A stretch of 64,000 nucleotides of DNA from NCBI RefSeq assembly GCF_025151045.1, contig NZ_CP102285.1:744001-808000 (forward strand), read 5' to 3'. The DNA is from Parabacteroides johnsonii DSM 18315. GTDB taxonomy: Bacteria > Bacteroidota > Bacteroidia > Bacteroidales > Tannerellaceae. Below the pieces are notes generated by a model. It was given only the letters and a program-made list of their open reading frames with translations. It searched no databases and was not told the DNA's origin. This document shows positions 53,403 to 62,704 of this stretch, piece by piece. Numbering within the stretch: position 1 is the first letter of the stretch; each line of letters begins with the position of its first letter. A program made the translations under genes and the position numbers.

Positions 53403-53804
53403 GTCAAATTAAGTTCAAAATGATTGGGACAAAATTAGGCTTTCTGGTTGAGACATAAAAAACTATATGTCGGCTTAATTGGTCAGAAATACTATAAAAT
53501 AGGCCTTTTTTACATATTAATGTATCGAAGCCTCTTTTTTTAACTTCCTATGATTATAAGGATGTTCTTGAGGAAAAGTCTTTTTTTATGTGTCTTTTTT
53601 GAATTGTTATGAATTAATTTCTCGGTTTTATGGTGGAATATCCATTTTTAATGCTTTCCTTTGTAGCCGACAAGCAAAACTGTTTGTGTAGTTCTTTATC
53701 TCCGATTTAATATTCATAGAGAATATGATTTAGCAGACATTGATCTTTCCTAAAAGTTTTATTGTTTCAAATTTTTTTATTAATTATTTTATATCATTTT
53801 TTGT
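53403..53804. other. 402-base AT-rich region between ino1 and the RRM gene
   Basis: No protein-like frame on either strand. It has many T-runs. A -7 box for ino1 is at 53430; nothing convincing was found for the RRM gene, which probably has a long AT-rich leader. Confidence 0.6.
53430..53437 (-). promoter_or_regulatory. Bacteroidetes -7 box, TAATTTTG, for ino1
   Basis: The minus strand reads TAATTTTG. A T-run about 19 bases further upstream could be a weak -33 element. Confidence 0.45.
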
Positions 53805-54050
53805 ATGAATATTTACATTGGTAACCTGAACTATCGGGTTAGAGAATCAGACTTACAACAGGTTTTGGAAGAGTACGGTACAGTTGAATCAGTTAAATTG
53901 ATTATTGACCGTGACACTCGTCGTTCTAAAGGTTTTGCTTTCGCAGAACTTCCTAACGAAAACGAAGCAAGAAACGCTATCGAAGAATTGAACGGCGCTG
54001 AATACGAAGGACGCCAGATGGTTGTAAAAGAAGCAACACCGAGACGCTAA
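53805..54050 (+). CDS. RRM-domain RNA-binding protein
   Basis: 81 residues, a single RNA recognition motif. RNP2 is IYIGNL (3-8) and RNP1 is KGFAFAEL. The rest fits the beta-alpha-beta-beta-alpha-beta fold, ending in a basic tail (KEATPRR). Such small single-RRM proteins are widespread in Bacteroidetes and act as global RNA regulators. A strong terminator follows. A long AT-rich 5' region precedes. Confidence 0.96.
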   Translation: MNIYIGNLNYRVRESDLQQVLEEYGTVESVKLIIDRDTRRSKGFAFAELPNENEARNAIEELNGAEYEGRQMVVKEATPRR

Positions 54051-54072
54051 TAAAAATAGCATCAAAGTATAC

Positions 54073-54111
54073 GAACGGGGATATGGACAAGATTCTATAT
54101 CCCCGTTCTTC
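54073..54111 (+). terminator. Rho-independent terminator after the RRM gene
   Basis: GAACGGGGATAT (54073-54084) pairs perfectly with ATATCCCCGTTC (54097-54108), followed by TTCGTTTATTCCTTTTT. Confidence 0.88.
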
Positions 54112-54131
54112 GTTTATTCCTTTTTAATTGT

Positions 54132-54139
54132 TACGTTTG
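54132..54139 (+). promoter_or_regulatory. Bacteroidetes -7 box, TACGTTTG
   Basis: TACGTTTG lies 18 bases upstream of the ATG at 54158. Another match, TAAATTTG (54144-54151), is nearer the start. Confidence 0.45.
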
Positions 54140-54157
54140 CACTTAAATTTGCAGTAG

Positions 54158-55408
54158 ATGAAAAGTCTTTTAAATATTTCCTGTTTGCGTATCAGCTTGT
54201 GCCTCCTGCTATGTTTGGCGGGAACTTCATTTGTCCATACACTTCATGCTCAGATTCCGGACCGCGTTTTCAAGACCGATTACCGGATCGATCCGGGAAA
54301 GAAAGGGGAACTTTCGGTTGAAATAGATAACCTGAGTTTCTTTAAAGATGATGAATATACCGGTTCGTTTATGAAAGGTTATACGTTGCCGGGGCTTTGG
54401 TTACAGGCAAAGGCTGTCTATTACCCGTTGGAAATGTTGAAACTCGAAGCAGGTGTTCATTTGCAACGTTTTTGGGGGGCGAATCGCTATCCCAATATGG
54501 CTTATCAGGATATTGCGCATTGGAAAGGTGATCAGTACCAGAAAGGCTTTCACGCACTTCCCTGGTTCCGGGCGCAGGTGGCCTTGTCTGATCATGTGAA
54601 TATCGTGCTGGGCGATTTGTATGGGGCGGCCAATCATAATCTGATAGAGCCATTGTACAATCCGGAGTTGAATATGGTTGCCGATCCGGAGATGGGATTA
54701 CAATTGTTGTATCATTCCCGCCGGTTCGATTTGGATGCGTGGGTGAACTGGGAAAGTTTTATTTTTAGAGATGATGTCCATCAAGAAGCTTTTACGGTCG
54801 GGTTGTCTACTCGTTTCAAGTTTAACGATCCGGATTCGCGTTTTCATTTCTATGCTCCTTTGCAAGCTTTGGCTCAGCACAGAGGAGGAGAGATCGATAC
54901 GATCCTGACCAATTCTGTCCAGACATTGATGAACGGTGCTGTCGGAATTGGGGGAGTGTGGAACACGGGGCATAAGATATTCAAGAGTGTAAATGTGGAA
55001 CTGGATGCTGCCGGCTATTATCAGCAGGCCGGTAAGTTGTGGCCTTTCGATAATGGCTATGGTGTGTATGCACGTGCGTCTGCCGATATTTACGATTTCC
55101 GTGTGAAGACGTCCTATTGGAGATGCCATCAGTTTATTTCCATGTTCGGCAGTCCGTTTTATGGAGCTGTCTCGACATCCGATGAAGGTCTTACTTTCGA
55201 TGATCCTTCCTGTGTTTATTTTGGTTTGGAGTATTCGCGTGAATTGGCAAAAGGCTTCTCGCTTGGTATCGATCTGGATATATATGAACATCTGCCTGTC
55301 GTTTTTCGCGGCACTGAGCAGGACGGCTATAAATCGTTTGCCAAAACCAGTTTCTCTGCCGGGATTTATCTGAGGGTAAATCCGTCTTTCCTGATAAAGA
55401 AATTTTAA
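54158..55408 (+). CDS. Predicted outer-membrane beta-barrel protein
   Basis: 416 residues with a signal peptide ending ...HTLHAQ. The body has many alternating strands with aromatic girdles (GLWLQAKAVYYPLEMLKLEAGVHLQRFWG, KSVNVELDAAGYYQQAG) and ends FSAGIYLRVNPSFLIKKF, an outer-membrane-type C-terminus. No known family is recognised with confidence. It is monocistronic, and the small membrane protein gene converges with it 3 bases after the stop. Confidence 0.8.
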   Translation: MKSLLNISCLRISLCLLLCLAGTSFVHTLHAQIPDRVFKTDYRIDPGKKGELSVEIDNLSFFKDDEYTGSFMKGYTLPGLWLQAKAVYYPLEMLKLEAGVHLQRFWGANRYPNMAYQDIAHWKGDQYQKGFHALPWFRAQVALSDHVNIVLGDLYGAANHNLIEPLYNPELNMVADPEMGLQLLYHSRRFDLDAWVNWESFIFRDDVHQEAFTVGLSTRFKFNDPDSRFHFYAPLQALAQHRGGEIDTILTNSVQTLMNGAVGIGGVWNTGHKIFKSVNVELDAAGYYQQAGKLWPFDNGYGVYARASADIYDFRVKTSYWRCHQFISMFGSPFYGAVSTSDEGLTFDDPSCVYFGLEYSRELAKGFSLGIDLDIYEHLPVVFRGTEQDGYKSFAKTSFSAGIYLRVNPSFLIKKF

Positions 55409-55411
55409 GAG

Positions 55412-55657
55412 TTAATAGTTGCCCGGCTTTCTGTCCAGGCGGAACAGGGTGAAAAGTAGTGCTGCGATGATAACCCAATTCGTGACGATCATTATCGTGA
55501 ATAGATTGATTAGTTGCGGTAGTTGGTCTCTTGTGCAGTCAGACAATTCGTTGAGGGGATCGCTGAAGTTTCCATATAATCCCATAATTATGATCGTTTG
55601 TATTACGAGTAAGACAATAACCAGTCCCGCACAGATGTATTTTGTGAAATTATTCAT
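55412..55657 (-). CDS. Small two-helix membrane protein
   Basis: 81 residues with two hydrophobic helices (about 8-28 and 52-71), separated by a polar loop (DPLNELSDCTRDQLPQL), and a short basic end (FRLDRKPGNY). A TACTTTTG box (55677-55684, minus strand) lies 19 bases upstream, which supports expression. Function unknown. Confidence 0.65.
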   Translation of the reverse strand: MNNFTKYICAGLVIVLLVIQTIIIMGLYGNFSDPLNELSDCTRDQLPQLINLFTIMIVTNWVIIAALLFTLFRLDRKPGNY

Positions 55658-55676
55658 GTTTTTAAAGTATTATCTG

Positions 55677-55684
55677 CAAAAGTA
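55677..55684 (-). promoter_or_regulatory. Bacteroidetes -7 box, TACTTTTG
   Basis: The minus strand reads TACTTTTG, 19 bases upstream of the small membrane protein ATG. Confidence 0.45.
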
Positions 55685-55806
55685 TAAAAAATACCATTGC
55701 TTTGCATTTTATTGGAGGAGAATGTCGGTAAATAATCAAAGTTTGTAAAAATATTATTATTTTTGTAGGCGAGATGTTAATTGAATGGTCTTAAATCGCT
55801 GGTAAT

Positions 55807-56406
55807 ATGTTCGATATTTCTTTATTGTATGAATTGAAGAAAGGGAATAGAGAAGCCTTTAATGGTGTTTTCCGCTACTACTATCCCCGGATGATGGCTT
55901 ATGTTGCTTCTATGGTTGAGCAAAAGGCGGCAGAAGATATTGTCCAGGATGTTTTCCTGTATGTGTGGGAAAACCGTGAAAAGCTATATGTCAGTGATGG
56001 TTTCCATTCCTATCTTTTTCAATCTGCTTATACTCGTTGCCTGGACTATTTCAAGAAAAACCTCTCGATTGAAAAATACCATTCTCATACTTACGAGAAG
56101 TATTTGGAAGATTATCAGGATCTGTTGAAAGGCGACAATCCTGTTATTGAGGAGCTTTCTGTTAAAGACTTCTATCGCCATTTGTATGAATTGCTGGAAC
56201 ATCTGCCAGTACAGCGTCGTGAAGTTTTTATCCTTACTTATATAAAAGGGCTGACGACTAAAGAAGTTGCGGAGCAAACCCGGATGCCGCAACGTACGGT
56301 GGAGAGTCATTTGTATTTGGCGCTCCGGTTCTTAAAGGGACATATGTCCAGGAATGATTATTATATGCTTTGTGCCGTTTTCCTTTCGCATGGCATACAC
56401 GCTTGA
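55807..56406 (+). CDS. ECF-type RNA polymerase sigma factor
   Basis: 199 residues. Region 2 (YYYPRMMAYVASMVEQKAAEDIVQDVFLYVWENREKL) and region 4 (LPVQRREVFILTYIKGLTTKEVAEQTRMPQRTVESHLYLALRFLK) match the Bacteroidetes sigma-70 family used with FecR anti-sigma factors. The next gene is a FecR protein (77 bases downstream), followed by a SusC with an N-terminal STN domain, so this sigma factor probably activates the SusCD locus. Confidence 0.93.
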   Translation: MFDISLLYELKKGNREAFNGVFRYYYPRMMAYVASMVEQKAAEDIVQDVFLYVWENREKLYVSDGFHSYLFQSAYTRCLDYFKKNLSIEKYHSHTYEKYLEDYQDLLKGDNPVIEELSVKDFYRHLYELLEHLPVQRREVFILTYIKGLTTKEVAEQTRMPQRTVESHLYLALRFLKGHMSRNDYYMLCAVFLSHGIHA

Positions 56407-56483
56407 TAAGATAAACGAAAAAAATCATTTTTGCTCAGTAGTTTTTCCTCTTTGATCGTTTTGCCTATATAACAAGGTGAAAA

Positions 56484-57464
56484 ATGGAATTTGATTACGC
56501 ACTTTTGGCAAAATATCTGATCGGTAGCCTTTCCCCGGAAGAAATGGAGGAGGTGATGAGGTGGCGTGATTTGTCGGCTGAGAATGAGGTTGTTTTTTCA
56601 GAAGTGTTACGTTTGCGTCTTTCGTGGAATGCGGCTAAGTATGCGGATGGCGAGCGAATAGATATGGCTTTGGAAAAGGTGAATGTCCGGATTAACCGAG
56701 CAAGGCGTTACCGAATTGCCCGTTCTTTGTTGAAATATGCCGCTATTATCTTGCTGTTTGTCTCGTTTTCAACTGTCGGATGGAATTATTTTAAGCCGGA
56801 AACTTATGTGACTATCGCTTTAGGAGATAGCGAAAGCGTGAAAAAAGTAACGTTGGATGATGGCTCGGTTGTTTGGTTGAGGGGGAATTCCGTATTGAAA
56901 ATACCGCAGTCATTCAGTGCCGTCAACCGGACGGTCTCCTTGCAAGGAGAGGCATTCTTTGACATCGCAAAGAATGCTAAATCACTATTTATCGTTGCTA
57001 CCGATTATGTGAAGGTAGAGGTACATGGAACTTCCTTTAATATCAATGTTAACGCTGAAAATAAGTCTGTAGAAACCGTTTTAGTAAGAGGTAGTGTCAG
57101 CCTGCATACTCTGAACGGAAAGAAAATTTTAGAAATGAATCCGGGAGAACGGGTTGCCTATTCTTGGGATGAAAATACCTGCTTTACGGATCATGTCGAT
57201 GTGAATGTCTGTGCTACATGGCGCTTTAACCAACTGGTTTTTGAAAATACTACACTTCGTGAAATCGCCAATCAATTATCAATCAAATATAATGTAAATG
57301 TAAACATCGAGTCGTCGAGGCTGGCTCAACGCAGGTTTCGTTGCGTGATCAATGAAGACGAGCGCTTGCCGGATGTTTTGGAGCAGCTTTGCTATTTGGC
57401 ACCGATTACTTATCGGATTGAGAGTTCCGAAATTTATATATCTGAAAAACAAACAAAAAAATGA
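56484..57464 (+). CDS. FecR-family anti-sigma factor
   Basis: 326 residues. N-terminal cytoplasmic region (1-80, with MEFDYALLAKYLIGSLSPEEMEEV), one membrane helix (about 86-106) and a periplasmic FecR domain (LGDSESVKKVTLDDGSVVWLRGNSVLKIPQSF, VSLQGEAFFDIAKN, FIVATDYVKVEVHGTSFNIN) with a C-terminal domain (VCATWRFNQLVFENTTLREIANQL). It would hold the sigma factor until the SusC STN domain signals. Adjacent to both partners. Confidence 0.93.
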   Translation: MEFDYALLAKYLIGSLSPEEMEEVMRWRDLSAENEVVFSEVLRLRLSWNAAKYADGERIDMALEKVNVRINRARRYRIARSLLKYAAIILLFVSFSTVGWNYFKPETYVTIALGDSESVKKVTLDDGSVVWLRGNSVLKIPQSFSAVNRTVSLQGEAFFDIAKNAKSLFIVATDYVKVEVHGTSFNINVNAENKSVETVLVRGSVSLHTLNGKKILEMNPGERVAYSWDENTCFTDHVDVNVCATWRFNQLVFENTTLREIANQLSIKYNVNVNIESSRLAQRRFRCVINEDERLPDVLEQLCYLAPITYRIESSEIYISEKQTKK

Positions 57465-57644
57465 ACGTCTATGGGAAATTGAAATGTAATCTGAAGTAAA
57501 CAGTTCCGTAATATCGGGGATATTCCTTTGCAGCGGTTAATTAAAAAATGCTGTCCGGTATGGGAAGTGTTGTTGGCGGGTACGGATGTATCCGGTAAAA
57601 AGTTAACTGTTTTTTATAGTACTAACAAAAACGAATCACATGGT

Positions 57645-60600
57645 ATGAATAAAAAAGTATCTATTGCGACATTATCTGCATTCTTAGTCGCAACATCGCC
57701 TGCAATGGCGGTAAATGAAGCGAATACTTTGTATGTGAATCTGGAATTGTCTTTGAACAGGACAACTGTAGGTATGGTTATACAAAGTATCAGCCAGCAA
57801 ACTGGCTATGAATTTTCTTATGATGAATCTATCTTAAGTAAAGAAATCTCAAAAGTATCCGTCCGTGTAAAAAATGAACACATCGAAAGTGTTTTAAAGA
57901 AAGTCTTTAAGAATACGGATATTTCTTATCGAATAGTCGATAACCGAATTTTCCTGCAAGATAACGCAAAGGCAAAAAGTGTGTCTTTTGCAAGTGTTCA
58001 ACAGACTAAGAGGACAATCAGAGGTACGGTTGTCGATAATACCGGCCTTCCTGTTATCGGGGCAAATGTCATTGTGAAAGGAAGTGCCGGTGTCGGTACG
58101 GTGACAAATGTCGACGGTGATTTTACATTGGAGGGGATTGAAGACGGTGCGACATTGATGATTTCCTATATCGGTTATGTAGATCAGGAGGTTGCCGTAG
58201 CGAAAGGGAAAAACGATTATAAAATCACAATTCACGAAGATACACAGAATCTGGATGAGGTAGTCGTTGTCGGCTATGGAACGCAAACCAAAGTAAACCT
58301 GACAGGAGCGGTGAGCACGATTGGCAAGGACGAATTGATCAATCGGCCTGTGACGAATGTCTCTTCTGCTCTCCAGGGGTTGACTCCGGGGGTTACGATA
58401 ACATCTGGAACAGGGCAACCCGGTAGCGATGGTTCGACCATACGTGTTCGTGGAGTCGGTACCTTGAACAATGCTAATCCTTATATTCTGGTGGATGGGA
58501 TTGAAACTGGGACTTTCGATTCGATCGATCCTAACGATATCGAATCGATTTCAGTGTTGAAAGATGCCGCTTCAGCTGCTATTTACGGTTCTAAGGCGGC
58601 TAATGGTGTAATCCTGGTTACGACCAAGCGAGGGAAAGCCGGAAAAGCGTCTGTATCTTATAATGGTAATGTCAGTTTTTCGAATGTGTCGACTTTGATT
58701 GACCGTCTGAGTTCTTATGATTATGCCCGTCTGTATAACCAGTTGTTGACTCAAGATGGGGCATCTCCCCGTTTTACGGACGAGGATCTCCGTTTATTTC
58801 AGGATGGAACGGATCCTTATGGACATCCGAATACAGTTTGGACAGATTATATTTACCGGACTGGTTTTATGCATAAGCATAACCTCAATGTCAGTGGGGG
58901 ATCGGAAGATGTGAAATATATGGCTTCTGCTGGTTTCTTAGGGCAGGAAGGTACATTGCAGAATTCGGATCGCCAGCAGTTTAATCTGCGAACGAATCTG
59001 GATATCAAATTGTCGGATAAATTTACCATGCGGACTAATATGGCTTTTATCCATAACGACTATTCCGAACCGAACGCGTCTTATGGAGGTGGTTCTACTC
59101 AATTGATACGTCAATCAGATCGTATAGCTCCTTGGATTCCATATAAGAAGGAAGATGGTTCTTACGGCTCTATATCGGACGGAAACCCGGCTGCTTGGGT
59201 TGACATTAATAGCCGGAAATATCATCTACAGCAAAATTTCTCTGGTGTATTGGCCTTTGACTATCATATTATAGATGGGTTGACCTTTACGTTGCAGGGA
59301 GCTTATGTGACGGATATAAAGGAAACGAAAGATTACCGTAAGGAGTGTTGGTATGACGATGTCAACTATCACGGACCTGATCAGTTGACTGAAACGATTT
59401 CGAGGTGGAGTCGTTATACATTGGATGCTTTGTTGAATTATGATAAAACTTTTAACCAAAATCATCATTTCAAGGCAATGGCAGGTTATAAGGTGGAAAA
59501 ATATGATTACCGGAAATTGGAAGCGTTCCGTAAAAGTTTCCCGAACAGTGAAGTGACTGATTTGAACGGTGGTGATTCTTCGACACAAACGAACAGTGGT
59601 TATTCTCGTGAACTGGCTTTGTTGTCTTATTTCGGACGTCTCAATTATGACTACAAAGGCAAATATCTGTTGGAAGCCAATTTCCGTGCTGATGCTTCTT
59701 CCCGTTTTGCAAAGGGCTATCGTTGGGGATACTTCCCGTCTTTCTCTGCCGGATGGCGTATTTCGGAAGAAGATTTTATGGAAAATACGAGAGGCTGGTT
59801 GCAGTCTTTAAAATTTAGAGGATCTTGGGGCTTGCTTGGAAACCAGGATGCGGTGAAGGACGAGTATTATCCTTATTTGCCTACTTTATATATTGGTAAA
59901 AACTTCCCGTTCGGTGGAACTGTTCATCAGGGTATCACGGTCGTAAGCCATAAGGTTACGACTATTTCCTGGGAAAATTCGACAAACTGGGGAATCGGCT
60001 TTGATGCGAATTTTTTGAACGAGTTTATGCTGAGTGTTGAATATTATAACCGTAAAACATCCGACATTATTATGGATATTCCAGTTTCCGATACATTCGG
60101 TATATCGGGGACGTATCAGGATAACAAAGGTTCTTTACGTAATAGCGGTGTGGAAGCAAGCTTTGCCTGGAACCATTCCTTCAATAAGGACTGGAGAATG
60201 GGAGTTAATGCGAATTTCTCCTACAATAAAAACGAATTGTTGGATTTGGCAGGTGTCAATGAGATCATCGACGGTTATACAATTAATCGTATTGGCGAAC
60301 CTTATCAATCATTTTATGTGTATGAAGTAGATGGGTTGTTCCAAAGCGACGAGGAAGCTGCCGCTTACGAAAAACAGTATGGCAACCCATGGTCTCTGCC
60401 GTTCAAAGGTGGTGATTTCCGGATCAAAGATGCGGACGGCGATGGAAAGTTGACGGATAAAGATCGGGTGGTGAAAGGTACGCAACAACCTAAAACGACT
60501 TTTGGTTTGACACTGAGTGCAGGTTGGAAAAATTTCGACTTGTCGGTGTTTATGCAAGGTGTGACAGGAACAAACCGTTACTTCTCAAGAGATGTTGTCG

Positions 60601-60974
60601 GTTCGTTTATCGGTGATACTTCACACCCGAGTACGAATTGGTTGGATGCTTGGACTCCTGAAAATACAAATGCGGAATGGCCACGTCTGTTCCTTGAGGA
60701 AAACTCGATCAGTTCCCCGCAGCGCGTAAATTCATCTTTCTGGTGTATGAACACGAATTACCTGCGTATCAAGAATGTCAATTTCGGCTATACGTTACCG
60801 AAAACTTGGACGAGTAAGTTAGGAATAGCTAATGCGAAGATTTACTATACAGGCGAAAATCTGTTTACGTTCGACAGTCTGCCATTCAATGCGGATCCAG
60901 AATCGCCGTCGGGCAACTTGGATGTTTATCCTATAAGCAGAAGCCATTCATTCGGTATTAATGTAACTTTTTAA
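57645..60974 (+). CDS. SusC/RagA-type TonB-linked outer-membrane transporter with STN signalling domain
   Basis: 1109 residues from the ATG at 57645 (MNKKVSIATLSAFLVATSPAMA signal peptide). A frame open to a TTG at 57528 is rejected. Layout: STN domain (about 30-110), carboxypeptidase-regulatory-like domain (VDNTGLPVIGANVIVKG), TonB box region (DEVVVVGYGTQ), plug (SVLKDAASAAIYGSKAANGVILVTTK) and barrel, ending SHSFGINVTF. The STN domain is the signal to the FecR/sigma pair just upstream, so the transporter also senses its substrate. The SusD partner follows by 12 bases. Confidence 0.95.
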   Translation: MNKKVSIATLSAFLVATSPAMAVNEANTLYVNLELSLNRTTVGMVIQSISQQTGYEFSYDESILSKEISKVSVRVKNEHIESVLKKVFKNTDISYRIVDNRIFLQDNAKAKSVSFASVQQTKRTIRGTVVDNTGLPVIGANVIVKGSAGVGTVTNVDGDFTLEGIEDGATLMISYIGYVDQEVAVAKGKNDYKITIHEDTQNLDEVVVVGYGTQTKVNLTGAVSTIGKDELINRPVTNVSSALQGLTPGVTITSGTGQPGSDGSTIRVRGVGTLNNANPYILVDGIETGTFDSIDPNDIESISVLKDAASAAIYGSKAANGVILVTTKRGKAGKASVSYNGNVSFSNVSTLIDRLSSYDYARLYNQLLTQDGASPRFTDEDLRLFQDGTDPYGHPNTVWTDYIYRTGFMHKHNLNVSGGSEDVKYMASAGFLGQEGTLQNSDRQQFNLRTNLDIKLSDKFTMRTNMAFIHNDYSEPNASYGGGSTQLIRQSDRIAPWIPYKKEDGSYGSISDGNPAAWVDINSRKYHLQQNFSGVLAFDYHIIDGLTFTLQGAYVTDIKETKDYRKECWYDDVNYHGPDQLTETISRWSRYTLDALLNYDKTFNQNHHFKAMAGYKVEKYDYRKLEAFRKSFPNSEVTDLNGGDSSTQTNSGYSRELALLSYFGRLNYDYKGKYLLEANFRADASSRFAKGYRWGYFPSFSAGWRISEEDFMENTRGWLQSLKFRGSWGLLGNQDAVKDEYYPYLPTLYIGKNFPFGGTVHQGITVVSHKVTTISWENSTNWGIGFDANFLNEFMLSVEYYNRKTSDIIMDIPVSDTFGISGTYQDNKGSLRNSGVEASFAWNHSFNKDWRMGVNANFSYNKNELLDLAGVNEIIDGYTINRIGEPYQSFYVYEVDGLFQSDEEAAAYEKQYGNPWSLPFKGGDFRIKDADGDGKLTDKDRVVKGTQQPKTTFGLTLSAGWKNFDLSVFMQGVTGTNRYFSRDVVGSFIGDTSHPSTNWLDAWTPENTNAEWPRLFLEENSISSPQRVNSSFWCMNTNYLRIKNVNFGYTLPKTWTSKLGIANAKIYYTGENLFTFDSLPFNADPESPSGNLDVYPISRSHSFGINVTF

Positions 60975-60986
60975 ACGGATTTATAT

Positions 60987-62681
60987 ATGAAACTGAAAAA
61001 TATATTAGGTCTTGCAGTCTGCCTGGTAGGGACAGGTGTATTTGCTTCTTGTGATGATTTTTTTGATTTGAATCCGAAAGATCAGTTGACGACAAACACA
61101 TTTTGGAATACTTCCGAGGATGTCGATGCCGCTGTAACCGCTGCCTACAACTGGTGGGTTAATAACTATGTCGGATCGAAATTTATTTTTTATGAAGATA
61201 GCTATTCGGATATCGGTTTCAATTATACGAATGCTTCTAACATGAGAAACATGGGGAGGGGGAGTGTTTCTCCTACTGCGGCCCCGAATTATTGGAGGCA
61301 GTATGAAACGATACGCCGTTGTAATTTCGTAATCGAAAATATTGACTTGGTTCCGGCTTCTGCTATGACGGAAACGGAGAAGAATGATTTTCTGGCACAA
61401 GTACGGGCAATTAGGGGATATAGTCATGCTTACCTGGCAACCTGGTATGGAGATGCCGTTATTATGGATTTTGTGCCTGCAACGGCTGACGATGCCAAAC
61501 TTCCGCGTGAACCGGAAGCAAAAGTGAAAGAACATGCCATGAACGACTTGATGTGGAGTGCTGAACATATAGCGGAGAAGCCGGCCGAAAAAGGACGCAT
61601 TGCCAAAGGTACGGTTCTTTCGATGATCGCTCGTTTTAATTTGTTATGGGGTAATTATTCGGAGGCGTTGGATGCTGCAAATAAAGTGATTGCTCTGAAC
61701 CAATACGAACTGGATCCTGATTTTCTGAATATGTTTTCTATGTCCGGACAAAATTCGAAAGAAATTATTTGTACCTATGAACATGTCCAGACGACTTATG
61801 CTTATGGTGATGTCATCCGTTTCTATAACAATTCGGATGGTGGTTGGGCCTCTTTTGTACCGACCCAAAACATGGTGGATATGTTTGAAATGGCGGATGG
61901 CAAGTTGATCGATGAGGCTGGTTCCGGCTATGATCCGGTTCACCCGTTCTACAATCGTGATCCGCGATTGAAAAATACGGTTATCTATTCCGGATTGGAT
62001 TGGATAGGACGCAATGGCGTGTCGCGAATTTTCAATACTCTTGACAAGACTTTGCCGGGCGGTTCTTCTAATAAGGATTATTATACGGCGGCAGATAATG
62101 CGTCCCATACTGGTATGCTATGGGCTAAATATTTGTATCCTAACCAGGGACAATATTCTACATCCATGAATGATGATGCCTTGTGTCCGATCATCTTCCG
62201 GTATGCGGAAATATTGTTGACGAAAGCAGAATGTTTGGTCGAGCTGAATCAGGATTTGCAGGAAGCTATGAATATCATCGACCGGTTACGTTTGCGAGGA
62301 GGCCATATCGCTGTTGACCGTTCTAAGTATGATACACAAGCCAAAGTTCGCGAACTGGTAAGAAGGGAACGCACGATAGAATTGGCCGGTGAGGGTTTCA
62401 GATTTGAAGATATCGTTCGATGGGATGAATACGACAAGAGTGGAGCTAAAACCGGAAAGAAAGTGGCAGAGACTGTTATGCCGGGTGACTTGTATCGTTT
62501 GTGTGGTACTGTCGACTATGATGAACCGGATCCGGACCGTCGCGCCGTGATCGATGTGAATGCTCCTCGTGAAGACCGATTGGTTGAAGTTCGTTATTTC
62601 GATAAGAAGCAGTTCCATTTGCCTATACTGCAGGCGGAAATGGATGCAAATCCTCAATTAGTTCAGAATGATGGTTATTAA
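60987..62681 (+). CDS. SusD/RagB-type nutrient-binding lipoprotein
   Basis: 564 residues with lipobox (VFASCDDFFDLNPKDQL). The N-terminal NPKDQLTTNTFWNTSEDVDAAVTAAYN, the TPR-like helices and the C-terminal RAVIDVNAPREDRLVEVRYFDKKQFHLPI are typical of RagB/SusD. It forms the lid of the SusC channel and binds the ligand on the cell surface. The intergenic gap to SusC is 12 bases, and to the phosphatase gene 23 bases. Confidence 0.94.
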   Translation: MKLKNILGLAVCLVGTGVFASCDDFFDLNPKDQLTTNTFWNTSEDVDAAVTAAYNWWVNNYVGSKFIFYEDSYSDIGFNYTNASNMRNMGRGSVSPTAAPNYWRQYETIRRCNFVIENIDLVPASAMTETEKNDFLAQVRAIRGYSHAYLATWYGDAVIMDFVPATADDAKLPREPEAKVKEHAMNDLMWSAEHIAEKPAEKGRIAKGTVLSMIARFNLLWGNYSEALDAANKVIALNQYELDPDFLNMFSMSGQNSKEIICTYEHVQTTYAYGDVIRFYNNSDGGWASFVPTQNMVDMFEMADGKLIDEAGSGYDPVHPFYNRDPRLKNTVIYSGLDWIGRNGVSRIFNTLDKTLPGGSSNKDYYTAADNASHTGMLWAKYLYPNQGQYSTSMNDDALCPIIFRYAEILLTKAECLVELNQDLQEAMNIIDRLRLRGGHIAVDRSKYDTQAKVRELVRRERTIELAGEGFRFEDIVRWDEYDKSGAKTGKKVAETVMPGDLYRLCGTVDYDEPDPDRRAVIDVNAPREDRLVEVRYFDKKQFHLPILQAEMDANPQLVQNDGY

Positions 62682-62704
62682 CAGAAAAATTAAACATATT
62701 TACA

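Noticed and set aside
57528-57644. Extended N-terminus of the SusC protein from a TTG
   Set aside because: The ATG at 57645 opens directly into a signal peptide; the extension would bury it.
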